The notes under the pieces are model-generated. The model worked only from the letters and a program-made list of their open reading frames with translations, ran no database searches and was not told where the DNA came from. Below are positions 1 to 11,972 of a stretch of 64,000 nt of DNA, piece after piece. The position numbers and the translations under genes were made by a program. Position 1 is the first letter of the stretch, and the number at the start of each line of letters is the position of its first letter. Origin of the DNA: Fulvia fulva (lineage: Eukaryota > Ascomycota > Dothideomycetes > Mycosphaerellales > Mycosphaerellaceae); NCBI RefSeq assembly GCF_020509005.1, contig NC_063015.1, positions 4,464,001 to 4,528,000 of the forward strand, given 5' to 3'.

Positions 1-3000
1 TTTCTACTTAGGGTATCCTTCTGCTATATCAGATTGGCACCTAGTAGGACACAGTCCCCGCTAGAGTCATCGACATAGAAGGATTTAACCTTATCCTGGG
101 CCTCAAGTGGTTCTAGGAAGTCAACCCTGACGTAAACTAGCAGTCTGGCTCTACCAGACTACGGGACCGGCGTGGCCGGTACCACACGATCAGGTCGCAC
201 TCTAAGGTGTTCGACCTGAAGGACGACGAAGGCGAGCTAGAAATGTTCAACTCTATATGTTTAGCAGACTTCGCTATACGACACGAAGGACCCTAGCTCT
301 TCTGCTCGCTTAGGCGACTCCCCGACGATGCCCTAGTTAACATCGACTTCGAGGAGCACGGCTTAGATGAGGCATACGAACGCCTCATAGCTATAGTAGG
401 GGACCTAGACGACGAGTCTTAGCTACCGCAGGTAGGTGACTAGGTCTTCCAGACGTTGGTTGATCTCTTCCTAGAGATCTAGAGAGCTTAGCTCCCGGCC
501 AGACTCCTACGGAAGAGAGCTTTCGACCACACTATCCCTACTAGTGACGCTCGACCCATTAACCAGCCCGTATACCGTCTGAACCCGGGTCAGCTTCGAG
601 AACAGGCTCGCTAGATCCAGATGCTCCTTGATCGCGGACTGATCAAGGTCTCGTCCTCACCCTAGGGATCCCTAGTCCTCTTTGTCCCCAAGCCAGACGG
701 CTAGTAGCGTATGTGTATCGACTATCGCGCCCTAAACGCCGCAACCACTAAAAACGGCTTCCCCCTCCTACGCATCTAGGAGTGCCTAGATACGGTCGCG
801 AAGGCTGAATACTTCAGCAAACTAGACCTGGTCTTAGGGTACTAGCAGCTGCTAATCGACTTAGCCGACACGTACAAGACTGCGTTCAACACTAGGGATA
901 GGAAGTACGAGTTCCTCGTCATGCCCTTTGGGCTAACAAACGCCCCAGCCTCGTTTTAGTCTATAATGAACGAGATCCTAAGAGATCTGCTTTGGAAGAA
1001 GGTCGTCGTGTACCTCGAGGACATCCTAGTCTTCTTAGACTCTAAGGAACAGCACGAAAAAGACCTGAAGGAGGTCTTCGACCGCCTAAAGAAAGCTGAA
1101 CTGTTCTACTCCCCTAAGAAGTACGACATTGGAGTCAAGTCAGTCACCTTCTGCGGGCATTAGATCGAGAAGAATTCGATCAGGCCACTACGAGACAAGA
1201 TCGACGCGATCAACAGTTGGCCTACGCCTACTAATGCATAGCAGATCAGGCAGTTCCTTGGCCTCGTAGGCTACTACCGCCGCTTTATTAAGGGCTTCGC
1301 GAAACTCGTAGCACCCCTCTTAGATCTTCTTAAGGAAAGCGACGAGTCCCTTAGGCGGAAAAAGCGTCGCCCAGTACGATGGAACGCCTAGTACGTATAC
1401 GCTTTTAAGAGCCTAAAGCTCGCGCTGACCTCAGGGCCTATGCTGATCCCGCCTGACCCTAAGAAGCCCTTCACGATTGAGACTGATGCATCTGAATAGG
1501 CTGTAGGCGCTGCTCTCTATCAAATAGGAGCTGACAACTAGCTACACCCTGTGGCCTTCTCTAGAAGGAAGCTTTAGGGAGCCGAGCTGAATTACCTAGT
1601 TCACGAAAAGGAGGGCCTAGCAATTAAGGAAGCCCTCCGAACCTGGGACAACTACGTAGAAAATGGCTATACGGTCACGATCCTGACCGATCACTAGTCG
1701 CTTAGGTACCTTAACAGCACTAAGGGCCAGAGCAAGAGGATCGCACGATAGGCTAAAGAGTTTCAGCAATACAACTTGGACATCAGGTATCGTAAGGGGG
1801 AAGAGGCGATCGTTCCCCATGCGCTCTCCCGTCGGCCTGACTTTATCGGAGAAGGACCTGCTAACCTGGCTTAGCCGGTTGAGCAACTCGTAGCTATGAG
1901 ATTCAAAGCTGACGAGACCGACTTGTTCCCTAAACTGATGAGGCAGTTCAAGTTGACGGGACAGATGCTAACTTGCGGTCCCCACCTCGAGAGCTTGATT
2001 AAGGCACGAGAAGAGGAATTCGAGCTGCTCCTACCGATCGACGAGTCTAAGGAACCTAGATTAGGCTTCATTCTTCTAGACGACAAGGGAACAGCGCCTT
2101 TCCTCGCACTAACCTAGCGTCTTGATCTAGTGAACTACGTACACTAGCGATACGGACACTTTACGGCGCCCGGGCTAATAGGTCAGCTCGAGACAAGAGC
2201 CTAGTGGCCTAGTATGAGAAAGGACGTGCGAAAGTTCATCGAATCCTACCCTAGATGCCAGCTGACGCAGAAAAAGAAGCCTAACAAGCCTAAAACACGC
2301 GAGCCGCGGTTTTACTAGGTTGACGACAAGCTCAGGCCCTTCGAGAGATGGGCGATTGATGTCGTAGGGCCTTTGCCGAAGAGTCTGCTAGGGAACGAGT
2401 ACATCATCACGGCGATAGATTGCGCTACGGGTTGGCTAGTCGCTTAGGCCGTTCCGCGTGCGGATGCTGAAGCGACTACAGTATTCCTATACGAGAGAAT
2501 CTATTAGGACTACGGGCCACCCCGCGAGCTCCTCTTAGACAATGGCAAGAACTTCCTAAGCAGGGTTATGAGCCACCTAATGAAGCAGTTCAAGGCTGAT
2601 CATCGTCTAGCATCCCTATATTATCCTATAACGAATAGGAAGGTAGAAAACCTAAACGGTGTGCTAGGATCGATACTGACGAAGCTATATATCGGCAACG
2701 ATGTCAGGCTGTAGGATACCTTCCTGCCTAAAGCGGTCTACTATACCAGATGCCGCTAGCATGCAACAACCCACCTTAGCCCCTTCTACCTTATGTATGG
2801 CCAACACCTACGAATCCTGGAAGACGAGAACGAGCTACGAGCTAAGAATGTCTCAGTTAACGACTATAGGAAGCGTATCGTCCGCGTCCGCTATACGCGT
2901 CAACTCGCAAATGAAAGACTACTTTCTCGAGCTCAGACTAGGAACCTAATAAGTCTGAAGTTGCTTCCGCCGGAGGTACAGCCAAGACGTAAAGTCGGAG

Positions 3001-4010
3001 AATAGGTCTTGCTGATGAACCTAGATCCGCGTAAGCTAGAACCTAAGTACTTTAGACCCTACAAGATCCGTAAAGCGAGCTTCCTAGGGACGTATGCACT
3101 TCAGACCCCCACGGGTAGGATTCTAAGGCATCTCGTCCATAGGAACAGGCTTATGTCAGCCGTGTGTAAGGATCCAGCTAAATTCTAGCATCGGCATCTA
3201 GCTAGGAGACTTCTAGATAGGTCCGGTGTTTCAGAAGATAAGCCAGAACTTAAGGAAGTTCTAGGCACTAGTCAAGACACGAGTCTTGATCTAAAGGACC
3301 TTTCAACTATACCGGAGGCTGAGTGGTTAAAGAAACAAGTTAAACTCTAGACTACGAAAGAACGTGGCCAGCCTCACGTAGGAGCGCGAGGGTTCTTAGT
3401 AGGGGAGGAAGGTCAAAGAAGAGAAGCTGACTTGCTAGAGCAAGTTCAGCGAGACCTAAGAGTCGCGAAGAATGCTTAGAGGGAAAGAAGCGAGCAAAAG
3501 ACTTCAGCTAAAGTACTTAGGTCTCGAAGGCGATCTTATCAGATTGAGTTAAGAAGAGCAGGCGAGGAGCAAGATCAGGTACATTCCCTGCTACTCGAGA
3601 AGGACACTTAGGAAGATCGTCAGCCTCTATAACAAGAAAGTCCTTAGGAAGCCATCCCTGCCCTAGCTGAACCCGCTAAGGTCCCGTAGGAGATGCCGGT
3701 CAGGGAGATTAAAGTGTTCAGCTCGACGCTCTATCCCTAGGCCGACGAAAAAGAGTCAGCCCCACCTTAGGGAACATTGCTTAGATCAAGCGTGGCGGAC
3801 GAAGTTATGGCCGGACCTGAAGCGGCTAATAGCCTTTTAGATATAGACATACCGGACTTAGCAGACCCGGAGGTTAGACAAGCTGACCTATCGTAGCAGC
3901 TGCTTCAAGAAGCCGAGGTAGTAGCTAAGACCGCTCGCCTAAAGGGACTGAGGCAGCGGATAACGAAGAAGAAACTATAGGAGCAAGCCTGGTTGCCGAA
4001 GCGGCGCTAA
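1..4010 (+). pseudogene. Gypsy pol polyprotein remnant (RT-RNase H-integrase)
   Basis: Read in one frame, the stretch shows RT motifs: MCIDYRAL near 712, [10 protein letters not shown] near 928 and YLEDIL near 1010 (the family norm is YxDD, so one catalytic Asp is read as Glu here, a change RIP would not make). RNase H follows with TDASE near 1480. Integrase shows the zinc region near 2150-2290, the first Asp in AIDVVGPLP near 2350, LLLDNGKNF near 2530 and a Glu in KVENLNG near 2640. After integrase a charged extension rich in Glu, Lys and Arg continues to about 4010; I see no named domain in it. Multiple TAG stops make the gene non-functional. Confidence 0.85.
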
Positions 4011-4164
4011 GGGAGTCAGGTCGTGAGAATCATTAATCAGGGTTGTCAGTCTATAGTACTCTTAAGTCAGGCCACTCGGCCACCTATCGCTCGCATGAAA
4101 CAAGAACGTAGCACCAAATCACAAAGCAGCCTCGGGCTTATTATCATCTAGGCTCTTAGAGCCT

Positions 4165-5890
4165 CACTTCTAACCTAGGAACCGGAAATTGCTAGGCACC
4201 ACCTCTAGATCCTCTCTATCATCATCCTCTCTATCATCATCCTCCATCATCGGTGTAGGCGAACGAGCTGAGGAGCTAGATGGAACTATGGCCCCTCTCG
4301 GCCTCTCGGTGATCGAGCCGAATCGTAAAGTACGTCTAGTCGCGATTGACCGCCTAAACCGCTCAGCCACTAGAAGAACGGGAGGACTAGCTATACGACC
4401 GTAGACCGTAGGCGAGGTCACGACCGCCTCGCCCTCACCCTTAGAGTCTTCTAGGAGAGGCGTCTATACCGGAATCTCGCGGAGCTGCCTAACGTAGTCG
4501 GAGGTATCGCTCAGACCCTCCTACGGCTCGTCACGGTCTAGGGTGTAGCGCGGCGACATCTGCCGAGGGCCACGCCGAGTCCTAGGAGCCGACTTCTTCT
4601 TAGCTAAGGCCGCGGGCTTCTTGCTAGCTGAAGACACGGGCTTCTTACTAGGAGGCTTCCTAGGCACCTTAGGTACACTAGCAGACTTGCTAGGCTTAGT
4701 TAGTGACACGAACAAGCCGTCGTCCTCCTCATCTGAGGTGTTCTCCTCCTAGCTAGGTCTATTCGCATCAGTCTCGGCGTTCTCGCGAATGAAGGCGCGG
4801 ACGTGAGCCAAGTTAGCCTTTAACGCGGCCTTCAGGCGGCCAGCGGCGTCGCGGGCAGTATGAGGCTTGCGACTGACCTAGAAGACTAGACAATATATAG
4901 CCAGGGTCGGGGCGTCAATCTGAGCCAGATTGCGATGCTCAAACTTAGTGTTCTAGAACTGACTAGACTCCGTGACCTAAGTGACATCGTAGGCCTAGGG
5001 AAGATTGGAGAAGTCAGCCACCTCACTAGGGGTGACTAGGCGCTTAGAGTCCTTTGACCGGGAAGACCGCTCAGTGTGGCTAAACTTAGTACGAGACCGG
5101 CCACGGTCGTAGGTAGAGTGCTTGCCAGTCCAGAAACAATTAGTGTAGCCGCCGCGCTCGATGAAGGTGAAGTCGCCTATAGCATCAGGCTTAGGATCCT
5201 CCTAGTCGCATTTCTCTAGCTTGCTGCTCGGTAGGCTGAGTTGCTAGTACTTAGCAAAGGTTCCTAGCGGACGCTCGGCATCGCCCTTAGAACGGTAGCT
5301 TTGCACGCATCGCGTAGATCTAGAGCGGCCGCTATAGCAGCTGAAGACGATCGCCGCTAGCCTAGTTTGTACGGTGTGCGGTCTAAAAGCGACAGGCTGC
5401 CTTAGAATACCGCCCTTAGGGACCTCTTCGAAAACGTCGAAGTCGGAGTCTAACGCGGCTACTAGCTTCAGAACGCCGCTAAACTGGAAGCGGCTGTAGC
5501 GCGAAGGGAGCATATGAATCATCTCAAAGAATCCAGCTCCTCCGTCGATCCTCAGACACTAGCGCGCGACACGGGCCAACTGCAGCGCGATCTGATCGTC
5601 CAGCTTAACAACATCGCGAGAGAACCAGACTTTAAACTAGAAGGCGCAGAGCCGAGTCCACTGACCGGCTGACTATCCGGCAGGTGTATCCGGAAGGCGC
5701 GTCTCAGCACGAACGGGGAGCCGCGGGAAGTTGTTAGACACGGCCGAAGTGCAGGTGACGGTGAGGGCGTCTATCTAAGCTGTCAACTCCTCGCCTTAAG
5801 GAGAGCGCGGGACAGGAGCTATAGTGAGCTGTAAGGAAGAAAGGAGTCTGAAACACGTCAGCATCACCACGTCAACGCCGACACCGCGGC
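4165..5890 (-). pseudogene. Antisense open frame between Gypsy integrase and 3' LTR
   Basis: On the minus strand a reading frame of about 560-570 codons runs from near 5890 to a TAG near 4165, broken only by scattered TAG codons like those in pol. Recognisable coding quality: a central part with VAFRPHTVQTRLAAIVFS (near 5400-5350), a Lys/Ala/Pro-rich stretch with repeated KKP near 4600, and an acidic tail with two DDDRED units near 4235-4200. I do not recognise the family. It points opposite to pol and lies between integrase and the proposed 3' LTR, so it may be an extra antisense gene carried by this Gypsy lineage. The alternative is a separate insertion whose ends I cannot see. Confidence 0.5.
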
Positions 5891-6360
5891 GCGGCTCACA
5901 TACCTTGATCTGATTAAGAATGAGTTAGCCAAGGCTGAAGAAGGTCAAGGAAGAAGCTGCCGAAGGGCGAAGGGGTTGTTGAAGACTTAGCAAGCTTGAA
6001 GGTTGATGTTCGTGGTCAGATTGATTTGGAATAAGAGCGTGCTTTTGTGCTTGCGTTCTGCACGAGCCACCTGACACTGCGAGCTTCTGACGATGCAGGA
6101 AGGCGCGCACACGCGCAAGAAGCTCGCGGCGAGGTCATCTGACGGGGTCAGTGAGCTCGTGGTGAGCTCAGGCAGCAGAGTTAAGCCGCGCAAGGCAGTT
6201 GCACATACGGAGTGAAGTGAGCTGAAGGGTCGTAGGCTAGGAAGCCACGACGAAGGAAGCTGAAGCTTTAGGATCTCTTTTGTTATCGATTCAAGTACAT
6301 GGGCGATCAGGCTGGCCGCCTCAGGCTGACACAGGTGTGTCAGGGTCTAGTAGGGGAGGA
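5891..6360 (+). other. Gypsy 3' non-coding tail and polypurine run
   Basis: No convincing gene. This stretch keeps many unmutated CA and TG dinucleotides, unlike the pol region, so RIP seems lighter here. It ends in a purine-rich run (TAGTAGGGGAGGA, 6348-6360), placed as expected for a plus-strand primer just before an LTR starting TGTGA. Confidence 0.5.
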
Positions 6361-6470
6361 TGTGACGTTCTTATCCGAACACACCGCCGGCTTGGCGCTC
6401 AGCTTTGTATTTAGATTTCTCTTAGGTAGCTTTCCTGTATCTCAGATTCACACTCGCCAAGGTTCTCACA
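6361..6470 (+). repeat. Proposed 3' LTR of the left Gypsy element
   Basis: The segment starts TGTGACG directly after the polypurine run and ends TTCTCACA, giving inverted TGTGA/TCACA termini. At 110 bp it would be a short LTR. The matching 5' LTR lies outside the window, so the call rests on termini and position only. Confidence 0.5.
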
Positions 6471-6765
6471 ACAGTTTATCACCCTGCTCAGCCACACAAG
6501 ACTGATGACGGTTTCTGTCACACAACTCGAGCACCAGCATGGCGCACGCTTTTTGTGCGATCAATAAGTCAGCCTGCAACTCCACGCACACTGAAAGTGG
6601 CTGAGGATGAGGATAAATGTCATTATGCTCTGAGAGATAACTGCCATTACCAATGCCAACCCGCTCGCTTGAACGCATCAACGCCGCCAACCATGCATCT
6701 ACTATAGCATAATCCCGAAAGTCCTGCCTTGCTCAAGCACCAGACCGCCGTACCTTCAAGAGCTT
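6471..6765. other. Intergenic
   Basis: Nothing recognised. Unique-looking sequence between the proposed LTR and the 3' end of the PQ-loop gene, with no RIP bias. Confidence 0.5.
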
Positions 6766-7595
6766 CTAGTGCTCGATGGCTTGCTCCCGACCTGGACTCC
6801 TCGCATCGGAAAGCAATGGTCTACGCTCATCAATTGTGATATTCGAAAAGCGATGCACGCGTGATGTGTTCGAAGGTGCTCGATGATGCTCGTCTGGGGC
6901 GACGTTCGAGAATCTTGTCGCTCGAGAGTTATTTGAGGGCGTGCGTCCTCGTTGCGAAAAGGATTTCCAGATGCTGAACCGGTCGTGGACTTCACTCGGG
7001 CTTACGCTCGGGCGTCGGTCTTTGTCTTCTGGTGTCTTGCCGCGGTCTCGGTAGGCGTAGACCACCCCAAAGCCGATGAGCACGAGTTTCATGAGTCCAA
7101 CTAGGACGTAGACGATCCAAGCGCTCCAGCCTGTCCAGCCGACTCGGACCATCATGTTTACTGCGAAAAGCCAGGTGTACTGCGAAGTCAATATTAGCAC
7201 ATGTTTGCGATGGTAATCTTACTCGACAGCTTACGGGCACTTGAAGAATGAGTCCAACCAAGCTGAGACCGCCCAAATGTCCTAGATGCCAAGTCGTATA
7301 GACTTGAGGTATCCACTGAATAGCTGCCAGTATGGTCACAGCAATCCCAAGTATATCAGCCCATGTCTGCGCGACCCACGGGAAGCGATGCAAGACAATG
7401 GCGCAGACAAGGAGTACGGCAAAGGCGAAGGCACAAGTGATGAGAAGCACAATCCACGCTCGTCGTGCTCGACGGAAGGTTCTGTCCGGTCCAGATATCG
7501 ATGGTCTCCGACCTTTGATCTCCGCATCTGCTTCCTCCTCCGCGTAGTAGACGTGCATGAGCAAGATGATCCAGAAACAGCAAATGTTGAGGTTC
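6766..7595 (-). CDS. PQ-loop repeat membrane protein, 5' end unresolved
   Basis: Two exons are clear: 7595-7235 and 7179-6766, joined in phase 0 across a 55-bp intron (GTAAGC...CAG). The protein has a membrane segment around ICCFWIILLMHVYY, another at AWIVLLITCAFAFAVLLVCAIVL, the PQ-loop core AIQWIPQVYTTW followed by GHLGGLSL, then two more membrane helices. PQ-loop proteins (cystinosin/SWEET-like) are small-solute carriers of vacuolar or other membranes. The Ser/Arg-rich tail repeats a PSNxSRxxRFSN unit twice and ends near ERRPLL, which fits an acidic dileucine vacuolar sorting signal (inference). An acceptor at 7596-7598 implies upstream exon(s). An open frame at 7678-7860 (-) is a candidate, but its obvious donor gives the wrong phase, so the first PQ-loop is not located. 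Confidence 0.7.
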
Positions 7596-8397
7596 CTGCA
7601 TTTCAGCACATCACGACTGCGCCACCGCTGCCATCCTGGCACTAGACTATCGCTTGTGTGCAGCGCCTGGCGACAACTTATACGGCATGAATGCTCGGCA
7701 TGTTGGCGCCTGTCGCTTGCATGACATCCGCAGACAGTCCGTATATCAGTGTTAAGCTTTGCGCTAGTCTAACAGCAAGTTCGTCGGTGAAAGGGTCTGC
7801 GTCTGCGTCGAGATAGCCCACCACCGGCCCACGCTGCTGGAATCTGATATTGCTGAGCATCCATCAGGAGTGAGGCACGCGTGAGGAAGTGCATGTGGCA
7901 TTCCACTTCCCCAACAGCTGACGATGGATGTATTGTCGCGCAGTCCCACCCCGCACGCTGTGATAGACTAAGCTGCAGAGGCGCATCATGGGTGCACCTT
8001 CCACGCTGCAATAGCACGAGCGAAACGTTGCCGTGTGGCGTGCGAGATGCAGATGCAGAAGGCATCTTGGAGCCAGCATCGCTCGTCAAGGATAGCATGT
8101 GATGCAACTTGTGGCCACATCGATTGTTGCAGTCATCTTCAGGTAATGCGGCAGCCTCTTTCAGTGCACTTCATATGCCACGGTGCCGCAATGGGCGTGG
8201 GGCAATGCATGTCCCTTCGACTGAAGTACTTCATTGAGGGCTGTTGTTATGACGACGAAGACCCTGGAATGACCACGAGACAGAAGTCGTTGGCAGTATC
8301 CATGATCTTCTGGTGGCCATTCCACATCAGCATCACATCAACATGAACCTACACCATTGATACGACCCCTCGCACCTATACAAGACCACGTGCTGCA
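7596..8397. other. Unresolved region upstream of the PQ-loop gene
   Basis: Probably holds the first exon(s) and promoter of the PQ-loop gene on the minus strand. Several overlapping frames of 60-110 codons occur on both strands, none with a recognisable domain or a clean splice into the gene. Confidence 0.35.
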
Positions 8398-9069
8398 TTG
8401 CGAAGAGCTGACACAGTGCCCAAGGATCACGAGCTCTTGCCACTTGCGCTCAAGTGCGTGTCAACAGCTGGCACGAAGCCTCGCAGGCTAGAGCTTCATG
8501 AAGGCGATGACTTCATGTACTCCGGACACATTGAAGCACATGACTGGGGTGTCGTCGACCTAACGTGCTCAGAGCATCTCAAGATTGTCCCGCAAGACAG
8601 CGTGAGCCAAGTACTATCCACATGTAGACTATCTCTCAAAGGGTTAGAAGTTGGTCCGAACAATCGAGGGGTGTTCTTTGATGGACGTCGTGTGAGTCTT
8701 CCGGCTCTGGAGTGTCTGTCTCTGCACTCTACCGTCATCGATCCCGCCGAGTTTGGATCATGGATTCAGCAATGCAGCAAGCTCGGCCGACTGTCGCTCT
8801 ATAAGACAGATCTAGTCGGCAGACAATTCCTTGAACACTGGCGGCCGGTATTTGACGCCATCAGATGGCATCCAAACAGCATGCATGTGTACTTCAGAGA
8901 CTGCCTCACCATCGTCGAAAAGGATACACCAACGATAGATCACCACACGTCGAAAGTACCTCCTGAGCAATCAGGAACCACGATTGATGACCACGTCGCG
9001 TATGAGATCGAAAAGTACATCTCGAATGCTGGTGACTGGGACTTGAAGGAATACGAGGGGCTGCTCTGA
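8398..9069 (+). CDS. LRR/F-box-associated protein, 3' part
   Basis: An open frame of 223 codons without a good start: the first in-frame ATG is at 8515, inside what already looks like coding sequence, and the frame opens from a TTG. The content is leucine-rich-repeat-like (LSLKGLEVG, LECLSLHSTVID, LGRLSLYKTDLVG), followed by HWRPVFDAIRWHP, the kind of C-terminal half seen in fungal F-box/LRR proteins that select substrates for SCF ubiquitin ligases. No F-box is visible, so this is either the last exon of a spliced gene or a 5'-truncated copy. Family assignment rests on pattern only. Confidence 0.45.
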   Translation: MRRADTVPKDHELLPLALKCVSTAGTKPRRLELHEGDDFMYSGHIEAHDWGVVDLTCSEHLKIVPQDSVSQVLSTCRLSLKGLEVGPNNRGVFFDGRRVSLPALECLSLHSTVIDPAEFGSWIQQCSKLGRLSLYKTDLVGRQFLEHWRPVFDAIRWHPNSMHVYFRDCLTIVEKDTPTIDHHTSKVPPEQSGTTIDDHVAYEIEKYISNAGDWDLKEYEGLL

Positions 9070-9400
9070 TCTGCCTCCAGTCCTGCCATATTGGTGCTCT
9101 AGCAAGCACGATCACCTTCTGGTCATCCACAGACTTCAGAACGGAACTGCACGCATAACTCTGGCGTTGCTTTGTTTTGCATCAAAATACCAAGCGTCCA
9201 GCAAACATGGCGACGTGTCTTCAAGTAGCCAGGCTTGTGGCGATGCTCTGAGCTGACAGAAGCTTTTCGTCGTAACCGCAAGGAAATGTCAACAGCAAAA
9301 GAAGCAGCACAAGCGATCAAGACCCAAGCCCTGGCTCGCCTTCCGCCCGGATACCAACACTTCTTGCATAAAATTGCAGGGTGAGTAGTATTCACTCGTG

Positions 9401-10375
9401 ATGGTCCGTCTCAAGCTGACATCAGGTAGTCTCAAAGACGATCCGAACTCTGCAGACTTTGTGATCAAAAGCGGTAACCGGGAGTTCAGAGTGCACAGCC
9501 ATGTGGTAGCGCTTCACTCGGATGCTTCACACTCGGTGCTGAAGCCCGGCTTCAGCGTACGTATAGCTACAGACCATCGTCTACGCACTTACTGATGCAG
9601 TCCGTAGGAGTATGAGGAACGCGAATGGGACTGGCAAGATAAAAAGGAGTCAGCCGGGATAGAAGCGGAAAGTGAGGCGGCGGCCAAAGTCATTGACTAC
9701 TTCTACCGTTTCGAATACGATGCCGTCCCGGACAGTCTTGACATCCACGCCAGAGTCTATGCAATTGCTGACTGTTACTTGATGCCAGACCTCAAGCTTT
9801 ACGCACAAGACCGCTTCGAGGCAGCAGCCAGCAGACTCTTCCAGATGTCCGTCAACTACCCCCCACAACCTTACAACGGACCATTTTGGCACCAGTTCCA
9901 ACCATCATATGCGACCCAATATGCGAACCAGGTCGCCCCCGCACGCTCAAACTATGAGGCAAACAGAACTCGAGTTATCGCTCCAGCAGCTCCAGTATCT
10001 TCGGCCTATAACACCAAGGCCAAGGACATCGATGTTACAGCATTCTTCGAAGTCATCCCATTCATTTACAAGAAGAGCCTAGATATCAATCCTGGACTTC
10101 GCAAGTCTGTTGTCAGGGTGTGGAACAGCCTGACAGGCTACCAGAAGCAGGCACTGGGGCGGGACCACTGGACGGCGCTACTAAAAGAGGTGCCAGAGCT
10201 CGCTGTGGATCTGATTGTTGGGTATGGAGAGGAGCCAAGCGCAAAGACTACGGCATTTGGTGGGCATAGTCCATTTGGCCCAGTTGGTTCACAGACGACG
10301 ACTGATTCTGGGGCTTTGAATCGAGCCATTGACTATGCAACCGGTGGTGGAGCGGCTAGACGGTATGCGATGTGA
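9401..10375 (+). CDS. BTB/POZ domain protein
   Basis: Two exons, 9401-9556 and 9608-10375, joined in phase 0 across a 51-bp intron (GTACGT...TAG), giving 307 aa. The ATG at 9401 is preferred to the GTG just before it. The N-terminal part has the BTB signature: SADFVIKSG, then FRVHSHVVALHSD, then after the intron AAAKVIDYFYRFEYD and the helix VYAIADCYLMPDLKLYAQDRF. BTB domains dimerise and often bridge substrates to Cullin-3 ligases. The rest (about residues 130-307) has a YxxP/Q-rich linker and a helical region without a known domain. Short BTB-only proteins like this are often expanded in filamentous fungi, and their individual roles are mostly unknown. Confidence 0.8.
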
Positions 10376-11972
10376 GTGACGGGAGGACCGGCAGTGTATG
10401 TAGAACCTCTGGAGCAAAGGCCTTTTGGTAGGATAAAGTGGAAAGTCGACGTCCCTATGACATGCTGTCGCTTCATGCTGGCGGTGGCGGTCGGCAGGTA
10501 TAATTTGCAAAAGATCAGAGAACAATAGCTCTTGGTCCGGTGACTGAAACGATGAAGAAGACCTCGACGAGCCGTTTAGAAGCCGGTTCGTGCCAGTCGT
10601 CGACGATTATCTCATATGAGGCAAAGCTACAACGCCTTACCACTGCGCCATCAGACCAAGAACCACTGTCGAAAAGCAATGATCTAAGCCTCCATCATAT
10701 ACCTTCCTACTGACGTCGGTTGCCATTCTGGGCACGTGTCGACACCCACTTCCTGCCTCCGCCCGTGCTCGACGAGACGCAGGTACACAAGAGTATAGCA
10801 ATCCTCCGTACCTCGAAAAGTCTTCATTAGCTCAATGATGCACCTGCCAGCCGCGCTTTCGCGATGCCTGAGTTCAAGACGGGTGATTTTTCAGATAGGA
10901 GAATGTGCAAGGTAAGGTCTTCTAGCCACTGGGCGCATGCTGGTCGTTGAACCAGTGATGAGTTGTTCTTTCTGCTCCCCGGAAGACCTTTCCGGTATGT
11001 CTATGCAGGAACCCGTGCAGAATATGATCGCAGGTGTTGTGGTGTGCTGGTACATCGGAGTGGTTGTAGATCTGGCTACGATCTTGCTCTGTGGAGTCTG
11101 GAGGTTGTTCAGCTGCTGATGACCCCTTCCAACCCCTTCTCCGCACCACGTTGTCACGCCTTGTAGCTATATGGTATACTTGGAATGCACAGCCTTTCGA
11201 CAATCATCAGTAGCTCAATGGTAAAGCGCAGTCTTCGCGGCACTAGAGAGACTGTGACCACATGGGACAGCGTAGCCGACACATCCAGACCTTCAGATCT
11301 GGATGATGTCGTCGTCGTTGTCTCGATCATTCAGCTACTGGTGGTTGTTCTTGTTGCTCTTCGCATGACATAGCGTGTCATGGATCATTCGTCACTGCCT
11401 AGGGGTTGCACGGCCAACCCTTTCACCTGCGAGATCATATCAGTGGAACAAAGCGTGCGCACCAGACTGTTTTTGTTTAATGTTTTTATGATATCATTTG
11501 CTGCATAAGCTATGCTAGCTTCAGTAGAGACCGTGTTCCATCCATCATACGCACCAGCCCATATCAGACCAGTAGCCAGTAGCCAGTAGTAGCTCAAGGT
11601 ACAGGGCAGCGATGAGCCACCTGACCAACCATCACACACATTTCGCACCAAGCAAAAGCTCGCTAGTAAGAACAACACGCAAAGGGGTAGTAGTATAGTC
11701 ATCGGCCGGGAAGGACCAGGGGAGGTTGCAGTTGCAGTAAAGAGACATGCTGCGTTCTTTCCTCTTGCAGGGGTTCAAAGAGCTATGGGAGCTCTAATTT
11801 CTGCCGAAGAGTCTGTGATGTTGTGCAATGTTTCGTCTTTTTCTGCTCCGTCCGTAAAACGTGATCATGCTACCGTTCCCACCCAATCAGAGAGAGTGAG
11901 AAAGATGCATCAGCACTCCTCGCTCCCACGCACGCCAACGCCCGCGATGACCGGTAAAACACTTGGAACTGC
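10376..11972. other. Intergenic, with tRNA-like A-box fragments
   Basis: No gene supported. Three short stretches resemble the 5' half of tRNA genes (A-box-like): minus strand about 10672-10630 (TGGCGCAGTGGTA), plus strand near 10828 (TTAGCTCAATGATG) and near 11210 (GTAGCTCAATGGTA). None has a matching B box or a closed cloverleaf. The right end contains the 3' flank of the 14-3-3 gene. Confidence 0.4.

Larger units (their letters stand above)
1..6470 (+). mobile_element. RIP-damaged Ty3/Gypsy element, 3' part (5' end outside window)
   Basis: A retroelement oriented left to right and cut by the window start. In order: a protease-like tail, reverse transcriptase, RNase H, integrase, a charged C-terminal extension, a long open frame on the opposite strand, a polypurine run and a proposed LTR. 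Many in-frame stops interrupt pol; every one I read in the reverse transcriptase to RNase H stretch is TAG, at places where relatives carry Gln or Trp. That fits CAG-to-TAG and TGG-to-TAG changes from RIP. The 5' LTR and gag are not in the window, so length and target duplication cannot be tested. Confidence 0.85.

Noticed and set aside
1..4010. Recoding of TAG as an amino acid in the left Gypsy element
   Set aside because: TAG falls at both Gln and Trp positions, which one suppressor tRNA would not serve, and host genes here use TAG as a normal stop. RIP explains it better.
6361..6470. Full LTR pair for the left Gypsy
   Set aside because: Only one candidate LTR is in the window, so it is listed at moderate confidence and no pair is claimed.
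10610..11290. tRNA genes
   Set aside because: Three A-box-like stretches exist, and the one near 11210 even has a matching anticodon stem, but none has a B box, T arm or acceptor pairing.
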